A stretch of 64,000 bases of DNA from Chionoecetes opilio (Eukaryota; Arthropoda; Malacostraca; Decapoda; Majidae): positions 30,001 through 94,000 of the forward strand of contig JACEEZ010013517.1 in NCBI GenBank assembly GCA_016584305.1, in the 5' to 3' direction. Below, one piece after another: positions 1 through 9,398 of this stretch (position 1 is the first letter of the stretch; the number at the start of each line of letters is the position of its first letter). Below the pieces are notes generated by a model that was not told where the DNA came from, did no database searches, and saw nothing but the letters and a program-made list of their open reading frames with translations. The position numbers and the translations under genes were made by a program.

Positions 1-27
1 AAAATAATGTTTCTCGGCATATTGAAG

Positions 28-298
28 TTATAACTGCATCTCTTTGCTTACACTCTGCATATCTTCAGTCGCATAAAGTCGTATTTTTGTCCTTTTGATC
101 TTTTCCTGCAGACTCAGGCTCTTCAATTTCATTCCCTTCCTGCTGGAGACACCCTTGCGTGATGGAGCTGACATCTTGAAATACAGTACTGTATGATGTA
201 ATCCCAAAACACGTAAAATAGGTGGCAAAGTAAAGCAAAGGTCGGGTACCAGCGCGTAGGCTGAGCCGTGTTTTTGTCGTCCAAGGACCGTCTTGGAT
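28..298 (-). mobile_element. Tigger/pogo-like fragment, left copy of a head-to-head pair
   Basis: Read on the minus strand, this segment gives a peptide beginning MSAPSRKGVSSRKGMKLKSL, followed by SLQEK. The same peptide is encoded on the plus strand at about 590-665. The opening resembles the N-terminal helix-turn-helix (CENP-B-N/pogo type) of Tigger transposases. After SLQEK this copy diverges from the plus-strand copy, so it is internally deleted. The non-coding 5' part (about 230-298) also matches 453-540 inverted. The window edge cuts it, so the far terminus cannot be seen. Family assignment is by peptide style and by the plus-strand partner's terminus; moderately sure. Confidence 0.6.
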
Positions 299-452
299 TA
301 CGAATCCCAATCCTTTCACTTGCTGAAATGTGTTATACAACTTTGTGATATTGTTTGCAATGTTTTGCATTAATTATTATTTCGGCTCCTACCAAGCTTG
401 TTGTGTTTTTGAAGCAGAAACCAATCCTTTTTCAATTTCGACAAAAAACGGA

Positions 453-916
453 ATTCGTATCCAAGACGGTGCTTGGACGACATAAACACGGCTCAGCTGA
501 CAGCCTACACGCTGGTTCCCGACCTTTGCTTTATCTTGCCACCTATTTTACGTGTTTTGGGATTACATCATACAGTACTGTATATCAAGATGTCAGCTCC
601 ATCACGCAAAGGTGTCTCCAGCAGGAAGGGAATGAAATTGAAGAGCCTGAGCCTGCAGGAAAAGGTGAAAGTGCTGGCAAAGATGGATGCAGGTGCGTCC
701 ATGCGTGCTATTTGTGCTGAGTTTGATATCAAATCCAGCACATGCTGCCTGTTCACTGGTAAGTGTAGTTTTTATGCTTTTACAGTACTGTATTTACATT
801 GTTTTTTATTTTTATTTTTTAACCCATATCAGAGGAGGACATTGCATAACTCGGCACATTGAATAACTCGGCAAGGGCCAGAGCCCCTATCGTGGCGAGT
901 TATAAGGCTTTTACTG
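453..916 (+). mobile_element. Tigger/pogo-like fragment, right copy, with 3' terminus
   Basis: The segment encodes MSAPSRKGVSSRKGMKLKSL then SLQEKVKVLAKMDAGASMRA and IC.EFDIK, typical of the N-terminal DNA-binding helix-turn-helix of Tigger/jerky-type transposases (residues about 1-55). No DDE catalytic domain follows: reading stops in AT-rich sequence soon after position 760. The right end reads GCTTTTACTG followed by TA (917-918), which matches the CAGTAAAA-type termini and TA target duplication of the other Tigger elements at 18 and 33 kb. It is therefore a non-autonomous, internally deleted copy. Its 5' part is inverted relative to the left copy. Confidence 0.65.
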
Positions 917-1063
917 TAGGTACACTGCAGTGTAGTCACTACAAGTTGAAGCCTTGCATGTAATGTTACACACTGTCTCCCTGTCACTTGCCTCCACCTG
1001 TTATATATTGCTGCCAGTAATACTCTCTCAGTCTTGTGTTATTGTTGTTGTTGTTTTTCTCAG

Positions 1064-1283
1064 CCTGCAGGAGTCCGTGCTGAGCCTGGTGTACGTGCAG
1101 CGGCCGTACTGCAAGTGTTTCCAGTACCAGGGCTCCTTCAGTCTGGGGGAGGTGACGGGGGAGGACCACCCCCGAGTGTTCACCCCCAGCCTCTCCTTCC
1201 AGGGCCAAGCGGGGGCACGGCCGCTCAGGTTCCCCACCCGAGACCCTGAAGAAAATACCCTGCCGATAAACTCCAGTGTCTGA
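1064..1283 (+). CDS. possible terminal coding exon of an unidentified host gene
   Basis: A pyrimidine-rich tract ending TTTTTCTCAG (acceptor at 1062-1063) leads into an open frame of about 72 codons ending in TGA at 1281-1283. The peptide starts LQESVLSLVYVQRPYCKCFQ and ends in PEENTLPINSSV. It has GC-rich, codon-like composition quite unlike the AT-rich flanks, and no repeat copy of it appears elsewhere in the window. I do not recognise the family and no domain is obvious. Upstream exons would lie between the Tigger fragment and here or outside the window; none is clear. An alternative acceptor at CTGCAG (1065-1070) would shorten it. No AATAAA is evident before the SINE at 1293. It is on the opposite strand to the SLC5 gene, so it belongs to another gene or is an exon-like repeat fragment. 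Confidence 0.45.
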
Positions 1284-1292
1284 GGCAAAAAG

Positions 1293-1590
1293 GTGTGTTT
1301 GTGTGTATTTATCTAGTTGTATTTTACAGGGCCAGAGCGATGCTCGTGTGGCCCCGTCTCCATATCAACATTTTTATCATTCATCCTTCATGCTTGGTGT
1401 TGGCCGAAGCCACCACCCCGAGAGGCGGGTCACAAACCCCCGGCTAACACCCGGTACCCATTCACTGCTGGGTGGACAGGGGCTCGGGTTTTAAGAAGAC
1501 CGCCCGTCTGTCTTCGCTCAGCCCGGGGATCGAACCCGGGACTTCTCGGTTGTGAGCCGAGCGTGCTAACCCTTACACTACGGAGTTTCC
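1293..1590 (-). mobile_element. tRNA-Val-derived SINE, copy 1
   Basis: Read on the minus strand from 1590, the head starts GGAAACTCCGTAGTGTAAGG and contains A-box-like GTGTAAGGGTTAGCACG and B-box-like GGTTCGATCCC. The anticodon arm is CTCGG-CTCACAA-CCGAG, giving anticodon CAC (valine). The acceptor stem is not closed at the 3' side and there is a ~220-nt body, so this is a SINE rather than a tRNA gene. The body ends in a tail (ACAACTAGATAAATACACAC) that is nearly the same as the 3' end of the LINE at 1604. A second copy lies at 6408-6717 in the same orientation. The element would be transcribed by RNA polymerase III from the internal A/B boxes. Confidence 0.85.
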
Positions 1591-2114
1591 AATATGTGTG
1601 TGTGTGTATTTACCTAGTTGTAATATACAGGAAAAGAGCTATGCTCGTACTGTCCCGTCTCCAAATCTACTATTATCCAGCTTGCCTTTGAAGTCCTGAA
1701 TACTTCTTGCATTAATCACTTTTGCATCAAGGTTGTTCCAGGCTTCTATGCTTCTATACGAGAAGCTGTATTTTTTTTTGTCCCTCTAGCATGTTGTTCT
1801 TTTCAATTTCTTCTCATGACCTCTTGCACTTCTATCGTCCAACACAAACAGATCTACTCTATCAATTTTTTCCAGACCCATTGATGCTCTATACACTGCT
1901 ATAAAATCTCCTCTTTCTCTTCTTTTCTCAAGAGTTGGGAGTTTTAGTCTTGAAAGTCTTTCCTCATATGGTAAATCTCTCAGACTTGGAGCCATTTTTG
2001 TGGCTGCTCTTTGTATTCTCTCAATCTTCCTTATATCCTTCTTTTTATGTGGTGACCAAATCACTGCCGCATATTCCAACCTTGGTCGAATCAAAGATGT
2101 TATCAATTTCTTAA

Positions 2115-3130
2115 ACCCTTCCGCACCGTCACGTACACATGTACAGGATGAGCGTATATGTAAAATAAGCCGTCACGTACCCATATACGTGATTAATTCT
2201 AAGGAGTACTGTAAGACGGTTTTGTTGCTTGGAGTTGTATTTATGGTACTGTATGTCACACTGGGGATACTGGAAGCTCCGCCCACTCCACCAGAAGCTA
2301 ATCAGAGACCGTAACGTCACACTGTCTCGACTAATAGGAGGAGATTTACGCAAGGGATGCCAGTCGTGCTTATGCCCCCAGCAAGGAAGGATATACTGCT
2401 TTGTGTCTCCGTAGCTTAGCAATCTTGGATCTGTTATATTTCGTGTGTTTTTCACCATGGAGGCTGATACAGAGTCCACTTCCGGTTCAGAATACCTGCC
2501 AGGTGACTCTGATCGTGAGAACAGTGAGGACAGTGATCTAGATGATGATAGTGAAGATTCGCAAACAACTAGGCTGTTGTTGATGGAGGTTGGTCTTTCA
2601 TATCTGACATCTTTGAAGACGCTAGACTAGACGCTGTGCCCGCGCTCTGTGGTGACGTCACCGGGGAGATTCGTGCGTCCGTGCCCAGTTTTTCCTCCCT
2701 AAGAGAGGCGTTTTGTCACTTTTTTGATGTGGAAGTGATAGATAAATTATGTTTGTGGATGAACGAAAGGGCTGCTGAATATTTTACTAGTACAGGTAAA
2801 AAGAAAAGTTAAGGAAATTTATATGGCGGCCTGTCAAAGGGGATGAAATGCACGTTTTTCATTAGCTTGTTGATGTGATGGGGTTATGAAATTACCGAGG
2901 ATGTATATGTGTTGGTCACATACTGTGTAGGTTGGAGGCCCAAGTATATTTTGCAAGGATGTGATGGGTAGAGGCAGATTTCTCAGCTTGCTGAAATTCC
3001 TCCGAAAGGGCTACTATAAAAATGTATAGGTATTTGGCAAGGTTTAGTGGGTGGATACTCTGAGGGGGAGCGAGCGGGCGAGAGCGGTATAGCGCCTAAT
3101 GAGCAGGGAGCGCGCGCGGTGCGGAAGGGG
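2115..3130. mobile_element. piggyBac-type DNA transposon, nested in the LINE
   Basis: The element is 1016 bp. Terminal inverted repeats are ACCCTTCCGCACC (2115-2127) and its complement GGTGCGGAAGGGG (3118-3130). Each side is flanked by TTAA (2111-2114 and 3131-3134), the piggyBac target-site signature. Removing the element and one TTAA restores the LINE reading frame exactly (DEEMI then KKLITSLIRPR). Inside is the start of an acidic transposase-like ORF (2457-2630), but the catalytic region is missing, so the element is an internally deleted, non-autonomous derivative. Confidence 0.9.
2457..2630 (+). pseudogene. truncated piggyBac transposase N-terminus
   Basis: The start codon follows TTCACC. 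The 57-residue peptide begins MEADTESTSGSEYLPGDSDR and continues with an acidic run rich in Ser, Asp and Glu. Serine/aspartate/glutamate-rich N-termini are common in piggyBac transposases, ahead of the DDD catalytic core. Here the frame closes after TSLKTLD and only short, unrecognisable coding scraps remain before the right TIR, so the catalytic aspartates are absent. Its position inside the TTAA-flanked element supports the assignment more strongly than the peptide itself. Confidence 0.6.
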
Positions 3131-4376
3131 TTAATCATCTCTTCATCCAGATATTTGAATGCCATTCTTATATTCCTCAGCAACTGATATGTATCTCCTG
3201 TGATCTTGTTTATTTGCTTCTCCGGTGACAAATTGTCCTTAATCCATACTCCCAGATCTTTTTCAACCTTTGTTTTGATTATCCATTCATTTCCCATCGA
3301 ATACTTTCCTCTCTGTCTCTTTTTGCTACTGCCCATTTCCATCACTTTACACTTTTTAGCATTAAACTCCATTTCCCATAGTTGACTCCATCTGAAAATA
3401 TTATCTAGATCCTTTTGTAAATCCTCACAGTCCTCTTTACCTTCTACTTTTCTTAGTAATTTAGCATCATCAGCGAATAAACTCATCTAACTATTCACCC
3501 CCTCTGTCATATCATTTACATAGACCAAGAAAATCACTGGGGTCAATACTGATCCTTGAGGAACTCCACTTATCACACTGCACCATTCTGACTTTCTGAT
3601 CTTTTATTACTGTTCTCATCTCTCTGTTGCTCAAAAAGTCTTCCATCCACTTTAACAAAAACCCCCCTTCAATCCTCCTACAGTTCTAGCTTCCAGAGCA
3701 GTCCTTATGAGGTACCTTGTCAAATGCCTTCTTTAGGTTTCCCAAGTAAATCCAATCGACCCACCCTTTTTTCCTGTTTCACATCGATCACTCGAGTAAA
3801 AGCTTAATAAATTCGTTGTACATGACATTCCTCCTCTAAATCCAAACCACACCTGCGGAGTGTGTTTGTCTCTTCTAAATATTTCAACCATCTGTCCTTC
3901 ACAATTTTTCCACACATTTTTGCCACTACACTTGTTAATGATACTGGGCCCGTAATTTAATGGGTTTTTCTTTGTTCCTCCTTTGTGAATTGGCACAATA
4001 TTTGCTCTTTTCCAATCAAGCGGGACTCTGCTCCCCTTGAGTGAACTCTCAATTACTCTATGTAACTTTCCTGCTAATTGGTTACTGCACTCTTTCATTA
4101 TCCAGTTCGACACTCCATCTGGACCCGGGGCTTTTCTCACGTCTTGACTTTCCATTAGCATTTTTACTTCTATTACGTCATTTTATGTTCTTCCATTATA
4201 TTTTATTTTGCTATTATATTTTTCGTTTTAAAAATTCACTTTCTCATGTTAAAACAGTCTGTAAGCACTTATTCATCAACCTCGGCCTGTTGTAATGCAT
4301 CTTCGTACACTATGCCTTCTACCTTCAGCTTATCTATTCCTTCCTTGTTTTTCATTTTTCCATTTATATATCTACT

Positions 4377-5012
4377 AGCCCAAAGCCGCCCCCCGGGGGG
4401 ACTTTTTGGCTAGCTCCTGCGGGGGCTATTGGTGGACCTTTGGCCCACCACCTGTGTTTTGGGGGGCCTTCGGCCCACCAAACACAGACTCTCCAGATAG
4501 CCCCTTCTAACTTCATGGATTTTAGAAATGTAGGGATTAACGCAACCCATTCCATCACCCCCAACCCATTCATCACCCATTACCCATCACCCCCACCCAT
4601 TCACTTACCATTACCCATCACCACACACTCATTCACTCACCCATTACCCATCACCCCCCCCTATTCCCTCACCCATCACCCCCCCAACCCATCACTCCCC
4701 GCCCATTCACTCACCCATCACCCCAACCCATTACCCATCACCCCACCCTTCACTCACCCATTACCCATCACCCTACATCAAGGTTTCCTCAATTCTCGCA
4801 ACCCACTTTTTTTCACAATTCTCGCTAATAGGCTGCTAAAAAACAAAATAGTGATCGGATCATCCTATAAGTGGGCTTAAAACCTTCCCCGGCTCGACCC
4901 GGTTCCAAAACTGTGCCATATGAGGGGATTGTGCCACGGGGGGCGGAACGTATACCACACACAACACACACACAGACCGACAGACACACTTTCGCTTATA
5001 TTATTATAGATA
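4377..5012 (+). mobile_element. unclassified repeat insertion with minisatellite core, in the LINE
   Basis: LINE coding sequence stops near 4375 (..RYINGKMKNKEG on the minus strand) and resumes near 5013 (CRNEPKLFY). The intervening 636 bp starts with GC-rich stretches (GGCCTTCGGCCCACCA and similar) and holds a CCCATCACC minisatellite at about 4550-4775. It ends with CACACAGACCGACAGACACA and an ATTATTATAGATA tail, the kind of simple 3' tail seen on SINE or RTE-like retroelements. I could not define a clean target duplication, so class is uncertain, probably a retroelement on the plus strand. Confidence 0.5.
4550..4775. repeat. CCCATCACC / CCCATTACC minisatellite
   Basis: Degenerate tandem repeats of about 9-20 bp, based on ACCCATTACCCATCACCCCC and CATTCACTC, fill the core of the 4377-5012 insertion. 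The apparent Pro/His/Thr-rich reading frame here is only the repeat translated. Confidence 0.85.
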
Positions 5013-5173
5013 GAAAAGTTTTGGTTCGTTCCTACATTTTTCTATTATATTTCTCTCATAGTTACTTTCTTCTTCTCTTCGGATTCTTACATATTCATTT
5101 CTAGTTGTTTTGTACTTCTCTCAAAGGTTGATACCTCCTTTTTTCCTCCAACTATTCCATGTTTTTTCTCTTT

Positions 5174-5392
5174 TGAACCCCTTGAGGCCCAGAACGTAAT
5201 TTCTATCGTAATTTGGGTACCATTAAACGATTTATAGTGACTATAAGCAATATTTTATAGATATGACCTGTTTAGTATCTTTGTCGACTAACTAATTTGG
5301 TATATTAAGTTACTTTTCGTAATTTTATGGCTAACAACAGACAATTTTATTATAGCCAAGGAAAGATCTGGGCGTGAAGGCACTGAAGGGTC
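5174..5392. mobile_element. probable small TIR element in the LINE
   Basis: LINE coding (NRKCELA on one side, REKTWNSWRKK on the other) is split by about 220 bp of AT-rich sequence. The ends look like inverted repeats: ACCCCTTGAGGCCCAGA on the left and the complement of ACCCTTCAGTGCC..GCCCAGA on the right. The target duplication is unclear because the LINE has a homopolymer there. Likely a MITE; class unknown. Confidence 0.4.
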
Positions 5393-5548
5393 TTGCTAAT
5401 TCACATTTTCTGTTAAACCATTCATTCTTTTTCTTTTCTCTGATAACTATCCTTGGAACATAACTATTTATTCCTTCTGTGTAAATTCGGATGAACTCAT
5501 CCCATTTTTTCTGGGTACTCCTTGTTGCATGGAAACTACTCCAGTCTG

Positions 5549-5949
5549 CAAAGGTGAGCGCGTGCGCCCCGATTTTGCGTTCCGCGTTCCACGTTCCGGT
5601 GCGCACTACCAACATTCGGGGTGCAGGAGCGCGAAAATCTGAACTGGGAGCGCGGAGCGCAACTTGAATTTCGCGCTTTTTTCTGGCTCTCCAATCGAAG
5701 ACGACTTTTCCTAAAAAAAATGAATAAGGATTGAAGGAGTGACCACAGACTACTTTAACTTGTGATTTTTTGTTAGACAGTGATTTTTTGGCTTGACAGT
5801 ACAATTTTTTCATAATATATAAGGTAAATAACTTCTAGAGGCTGTTTTTTTATTATATAGCTACTTTTTGTGAGCGTGGAGCGCACCGGGCCAGCTGTGC
5901 GGGTGCGCAGAGCGCAGCCGCACAGCGCGCCGACCCGCGCCCACCACTG
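5549..5949. mobile_element. hAT-type MITE with 8-bp target duplication, in the LINE
   Basis: The element is 401 bp and starts CAAAGGTGAGCGCGTGCG. Its end, complemented, starts CAGTGGTGGGCGCGGGTCG, so these are imperfect hAT-like TIRs. The 8-bp direct repeat CCAGTCTG flanks it (5541-5548 and 5950-5957). Removing it and one duplication restores the LINE frame (..FRETDWSSFHATR..). The GC-rich ends and AT-rich middle carry no transposase, so it is non-autonomous. Confidence 0.88.
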
Positions 5950-6121
5950 CCAGTCTGTCTCTCTGAAGAATGTTCTTAATCCGTCAAAGTCTGCTTTTCC
6001 ATAATTGTATCTTCCTTTCTTGTGTTCTTCTCTTCTCCCCTCTTTTTTGCTATCATTTATTTCAAATTCAATAAGTACATGGTCATTCTTTCCAAGTGGG
6101 CACTGATAATTATTTACTTTA

Positions 6122-6215
6122 CTGTGTGTGTGTGTGTGTGTGTGTTTGTGTATGTGTCTGTGTCTGTGTCTGTGTGTCTGTGTCTGTGTGTGTGTGTGTC
6201 TGTGCTTGTGTGTGT
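6122..6215. repeat. (TG)n/(TGTC)n microsatellite
   Basis: A TG-rich tract with TCTG interruptions lies between the broken 5' side of the main LINE and the (CA)n 3' tail of the next LINE stub. On the minus strand it continues the AAATACACAC tail of that stub, so it is probably a retroelement tail expanded into a microsatellite. Confidence 0.9.
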
Positions 6216-6216
6216 T

Positions 6217-6400
6217 TGTATTTACCTAGTTGTATTTATTTAGTTGTAACATAGAGGACAAGAGCTATACTCGTACTGTCCCGTCTCCAAATCTACTATT
6301 ATCCAGTTTGCCTTTGAAGTCCTGAATACTTCTTGCATTAATTACTTCTGCATCAAGGTTATTCCAAGCTTCTATGCTTCTATAAGGGAAGCTGTATGTC
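6217..6400 (-). mobile_element. 5'-truncated LINE 3' end, stub B
   Basis: About 180 bp nearly identical to the 3' end of the LINE at 1604-1780. The minus strand encodes a SFPYRSIEAWNNLDAEVINA-like C-terminus, then GGAGACGGGACAGTACGAG and the ACAACTAGGTAAATACA tail. It is an ordinary dead-on-arrival, 5'-truncated insertion. Confidence 0.85.
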
Positions 6401-6407
6401 ATGTCTA

Positions 6408-6717
6408 TGTGTATTCATCTAGTTGTATTCATCTAGTTGTATTTTACAGGGCCTGAGCAACGCTCGTATGGCCCCGTCTCCATATCAACATTTATTTTAT
6501 CATTCCTGCTTAGTGGTTAGTGTTGGGGGAAGCCACCACCCAGGGAGGGGGGTCACAAACCCCCGGCTAACACCCGGTACCCATTCACTGCTGGGTGGAC
6601 AGGGGCTCGGGTTTTAAGAAGACCGCCCGTCTGTCTTTGCTCCGCCCGGGGATCGAACCGGGGACTTCTCGGTTGTGAGCCGAGCGTGCTAACCCTTACA
6701 CTACGGAACGGAGTTCC
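6408..6717 (-). mobile_element. tRNA-Val-derived SINE, copy 2
   Basis: Second copy of the SINE at 1293-1590 in the same orientation. The tRNA head on the minus strand runs from about 6712, with the same CTCGG-CTCACAA-CCGAG anticodon arm and GGTTCGATCCC B-box. The body again contains CAGTGAATGGGTACCGGGTG. The tail has a duplicated unit (ACAACTAGATGAATAC twice). It sits between two 5'-truncated LINE ends that share its tail. Confidence 0.85.
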
Positions 6718-6781
6718 CCTGTGTGTCTGTGTGTGTGTGCTTGTGTCTGTGTCTGTCTGTGTGTGTGTGTGTGTGTGTGTG
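6718..6781. repeat. (TG)n/(TGTC)n microsatellite
   Basis: TG tract immediately beyond the SINE head and joined to the (CA)n tail of LINE stub C. Confidence 0.9.
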
Positions 6782-6952
6782 TATTTACCTAGGTGTAACA
6801 TACAGGAAAAGAGAGAGCTATGCTCGTACTGTCCCGTCTCCAAATCTACTATTATCCAGTTTGCCTTTGAAGTCCTGAATATTTCTTGCATTAATCACTT
6901 CTGCATCATGGTTATTCCAGGCTTCTATGCTTCTATACGGGAAGCTGTATGT
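6782..6952 (-). mobile_element. 5'-truncated LINE 3' end, stub C
   Basis: Third copy of the LINE 3' end. The minus strand has the same FPYRSIEAWNNHDAEVINAR-like C-terminus, GGAGACGGGACAGTACGAGC and CCTAGGTAAATACACAC tail. About 170 bp long. Confidence 0.85.
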
Positions 6953-6953
6953 C

Positions 6954-6994
<41 letters not shown>
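6953..6994. repeat. (TG)n microsatellite
   Basis: About 20 uninterrupted TG dinucleotides directly after LINE stub C. The 7000-7250 stretch beyond holds a short run of CTCTAGACTCTATAT-type repeats and no gene that I can see. Confidence 0.95.
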
Positions 6995-6996
<2 letters not shown>

Positions 6997-7252
6997 CACT
7001 CCATTGAAGTATACATGATTAGAGCTTCATTTGTTACCTTGGCCTTATATCTCTAAACTCTAGACTCTATATACTAGACTCTTATATCTCTAGACTCTAG
7101 CAATACTTTACATTCCTGGCTTGATTCATTAGTTGCCATTCCACTCACTGTATGTCAAATCACTCTCACTGCTCATGCCACCTGTCATGCCATTGTCATC
7201 CCTGCACACACATACATGACTTGGTGGCATCAATTAATAGCCCCGCATTGCA

Positions 7253-9398
7253 TTACCCAAGAGTGTGCTCCTGCCTTGCCTTCATCACTGCCTGCCTGCC
7301 TGCCTGCCTGCCTGTACCTAAGAGTGTGTTCCTGCCTTGCCTTCATCATTGCCTGCCTGCCTGTACCCAAGAGTGTGTTCCTGCCTTGCCTTCATCACTG
7401 CCTGCCTGCCTGGCTGTACCCAAGAGTGTGTTCCTGCCTTGCCTTCATCACTGCCTGCCTGCCTACCTGCCTGCCTGTACCCAAGAGTGTGTTCCTGCCT
7501 TGCCTCCATCACTGCCTTCCTGCCTGGCTGTACCCAAGAGTGTGTTCCTGCCTTGCCTTCATCACTGCCTGCCTGCCTGCCTGTACCCAAGAGTGTGTTC
7601 CTGCCTTGCCTTCATCACTGCCTGCCTGCCTGCCTGTACCCAAGAGTGTGTTCCTGCCTTGCCTTCATCACTGCCTGCCTGCCTGGCTGTACCCAAGAGT
7701 GTGTTCCTGCCTTGCCTTCATCACTGCCTGCCTGCCTGCCTGTACCCAAGGTGTTCCTGCCTTGTCTTCATCACTGCCTGCCTGCATGGCTGTACCCAAG
7801 AGTGTGTTCCTGCCTTGCCTTCATCACTGCCTGCCTGCTGCCTGCCTGCCTGTACCCAAGAGTGTGTTCCTGTCTTGTCTTCATCACTGCCTGCCTGCCT
7901 GGCTGTACCCAAGAGTGTGTTCCTGCCTTGCCTTCATCACTGCCTGCCTGCCTGCCTGCCTGGCTGTACCCAAGAGTGTGTTCCTGCCTTGCCTCCATCA
8001 CTGCCTTCCTGCCTGCCTGTACCCAAGAGTGTGTTCCTGCCTTGCCTTCATCACTGCCTGCCTGCCTGCCTGTACCCAAGAGTGTGTTCCTGCCTTGCCT
8101 TCATCACTGCCTGCCTGCCTGCCTGTACCCAAGAGTGTGTTCCTGCCTTGCCTTCATCCCTGCCTGCCTGCCTGTACCCAAGAGTGTGTTCCTGCCTTGC
8201 CTTCATCACTGCCTGCCTGCCTGCCTATACCCAAGAGTGTGTTCCTGCCTTGCCTTCATCACTGCCTGCCTGCCTGCCTGTACCCAAGAGTGTGTTCCTG
8301 CCTTGCCTTCATCACTGCCTGCCTGCCTGCCTGCCTGTACCCAAGAGTGTGTTCCTGCCTTGCCTTCATCACTGCCTTCCTGCCTGGCTGTACCCAAGAG
8401 TGTTTTTCCTGCCTTGCCTTCATCACTGCCTGCCTGCCTGCCTGTACCCAAGAGTGTGTTCCTGCCTTGCCTTCATCACTGCCTGCCTGCCTGGCTGTAC
8501 CCAAGAGTGTGTTCCTGCCTTGCCTTCATCACTGCCTGCCTGCCTGCCTGTACCCAAGAGTGTGTTCCTGCCTTTTCTTCATCACTGCCTGCCTGCATGG
8601 CTGTACCCAAGAGTGTGTTCCTGCCTTGCCTTCATCACGCCCGCCTGCCTGCCTGCCTGCCTGTACCCAAGAGTGTGTTCCTGCCTTGTCTTCATCACTG
8701 CCTGCCTGCCTGGCTGTACCCATAGTGTGTTCCTGCCTTGCCTTCATCACTGCCTGCCTGCCTGCCTGCCTGCCTGTACCCAAGAGTGTGTTCCTGCCTT
8801 GCCTCCATCACTGCCTTCCTGCCTGCCTGTACCCAAGAGTGTGTTCCTGCCTTGCCTTCATCACTGCCTGCCTGCCTGCCTGTACCCAAGAGTGTGTTTC
8901 CTGACTTGCCTTCATCACTGCCTGCCTGGCTGGCTGTACCCAAGAGTGTGTTCCTGACCTTGCCTTCATCACTGCCTGCCTACCTGGCCTGCCTGCTGTA
9001 CCCAGAGTGTGTTTTCCTGCCTTGCCTCCATCACTGGCCTCCTGCCTGCCTGGCTGTACCCAAGATGTGTTTCCTGCCTTGCCTTCATCACTGCTTGCCT
9101 GCCTGTACCAAGAGTGTGTTCCTGCCTATGCCTTCATCACTGCCTGCCCTGCCTGTACCCAAGGTGGTGGTCCTGCCTTCCTTTCATCACTGACTGCCTC
9201 CTCCTGCCTGCCTGTACCAAGAGTGTGTTCCTGCCTGCCCTGCCTGCCTGTACCCAAGTATTAGTGTTCCTGCCTTGCCTTCATCACGCCTGCCTGCCTG
9301 CCTGCCTGTAGCCCAAAGATGTGTTCCTGCCTTGTCTTCATCACTGCCTGCCTGCTGTACCCAAGAGTGTGTTCCTGCCTTTGGCTTCATCACTGGCC
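7253..9398. repeat. ~53-bp minisatellite with embedded (CCTG)n
   Basis: About 40 tandem units of GTACCCAAGAGTGTGTTCCT, then GCCTTGCCTTCATCACTG and a variable (CCTG)2-5 run. Units are 49, 53 or 57 bp, depending on the number of CCTG copies. Neither the unit nor its complement contains a frequent stop in most frames, so long open frames (up to about 600 codons) appear on both strands. They have no start context, no domain and no frame preference, and the unit length is not a multiple of three. Copies near 9000-9398 are more diverged. It is intergenic or intronic satellite, not a protein gene. Confidence 0.97.

Larger units (their letters stand above)
1604..6120 (-). mobile_element. non-LTR retrotransposon (CR1/Jockey-like LINE), interrupted by several insertions
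   Basis: Fragments of one ORF2 run from about 6120 down to 1620 on the minus strand. In order they are: the end of an endonuclease/linker region (about 6120-5400, with WDEFIRIYTEGINSYVP); linker (about 5170-5010 and 4375-4160); RT palm blocks with KAPGPDGVSNWIMKEC (about 4130) and AFDKVPHKD (about 3720-3690); the catalytic SLFADDAKLL block (about 3485-3450); thumb and C-terminus with RPRLEYAAVIWSP (about 2095-2050); and a terminal WNN..AEVINAR..DFK..LD motif (about 1750-1660). The 3' tail is ACAACTAGGTAAATACACAC running into (CA)n. The frame is restored across the piggyBac and hAT insertions when each is removed with one target copy. The 5' end is lost near the (TG)n tract at 6122. Scattered frameshifts make it dead. 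Confidence 0.85.

Noticed and set aside
1500..1590. tRNA-Val gene
   Set aside because: The acceptor stem does not close and the sequence continues into a SINE body shared with a second copy. Same for 6640-6712.
7152..8957. Long Cys/Pro/Leu-rich open frame of about 600 codons
   Set aside because: It is the translation of the 53-bp minisatellite. Equally long frames occur in other phases and on the other strand.
7253..9398. CRISPR-like regular array
   Set aside because: Units are contiguous with no unique spacers, and the host is a eukaryote.
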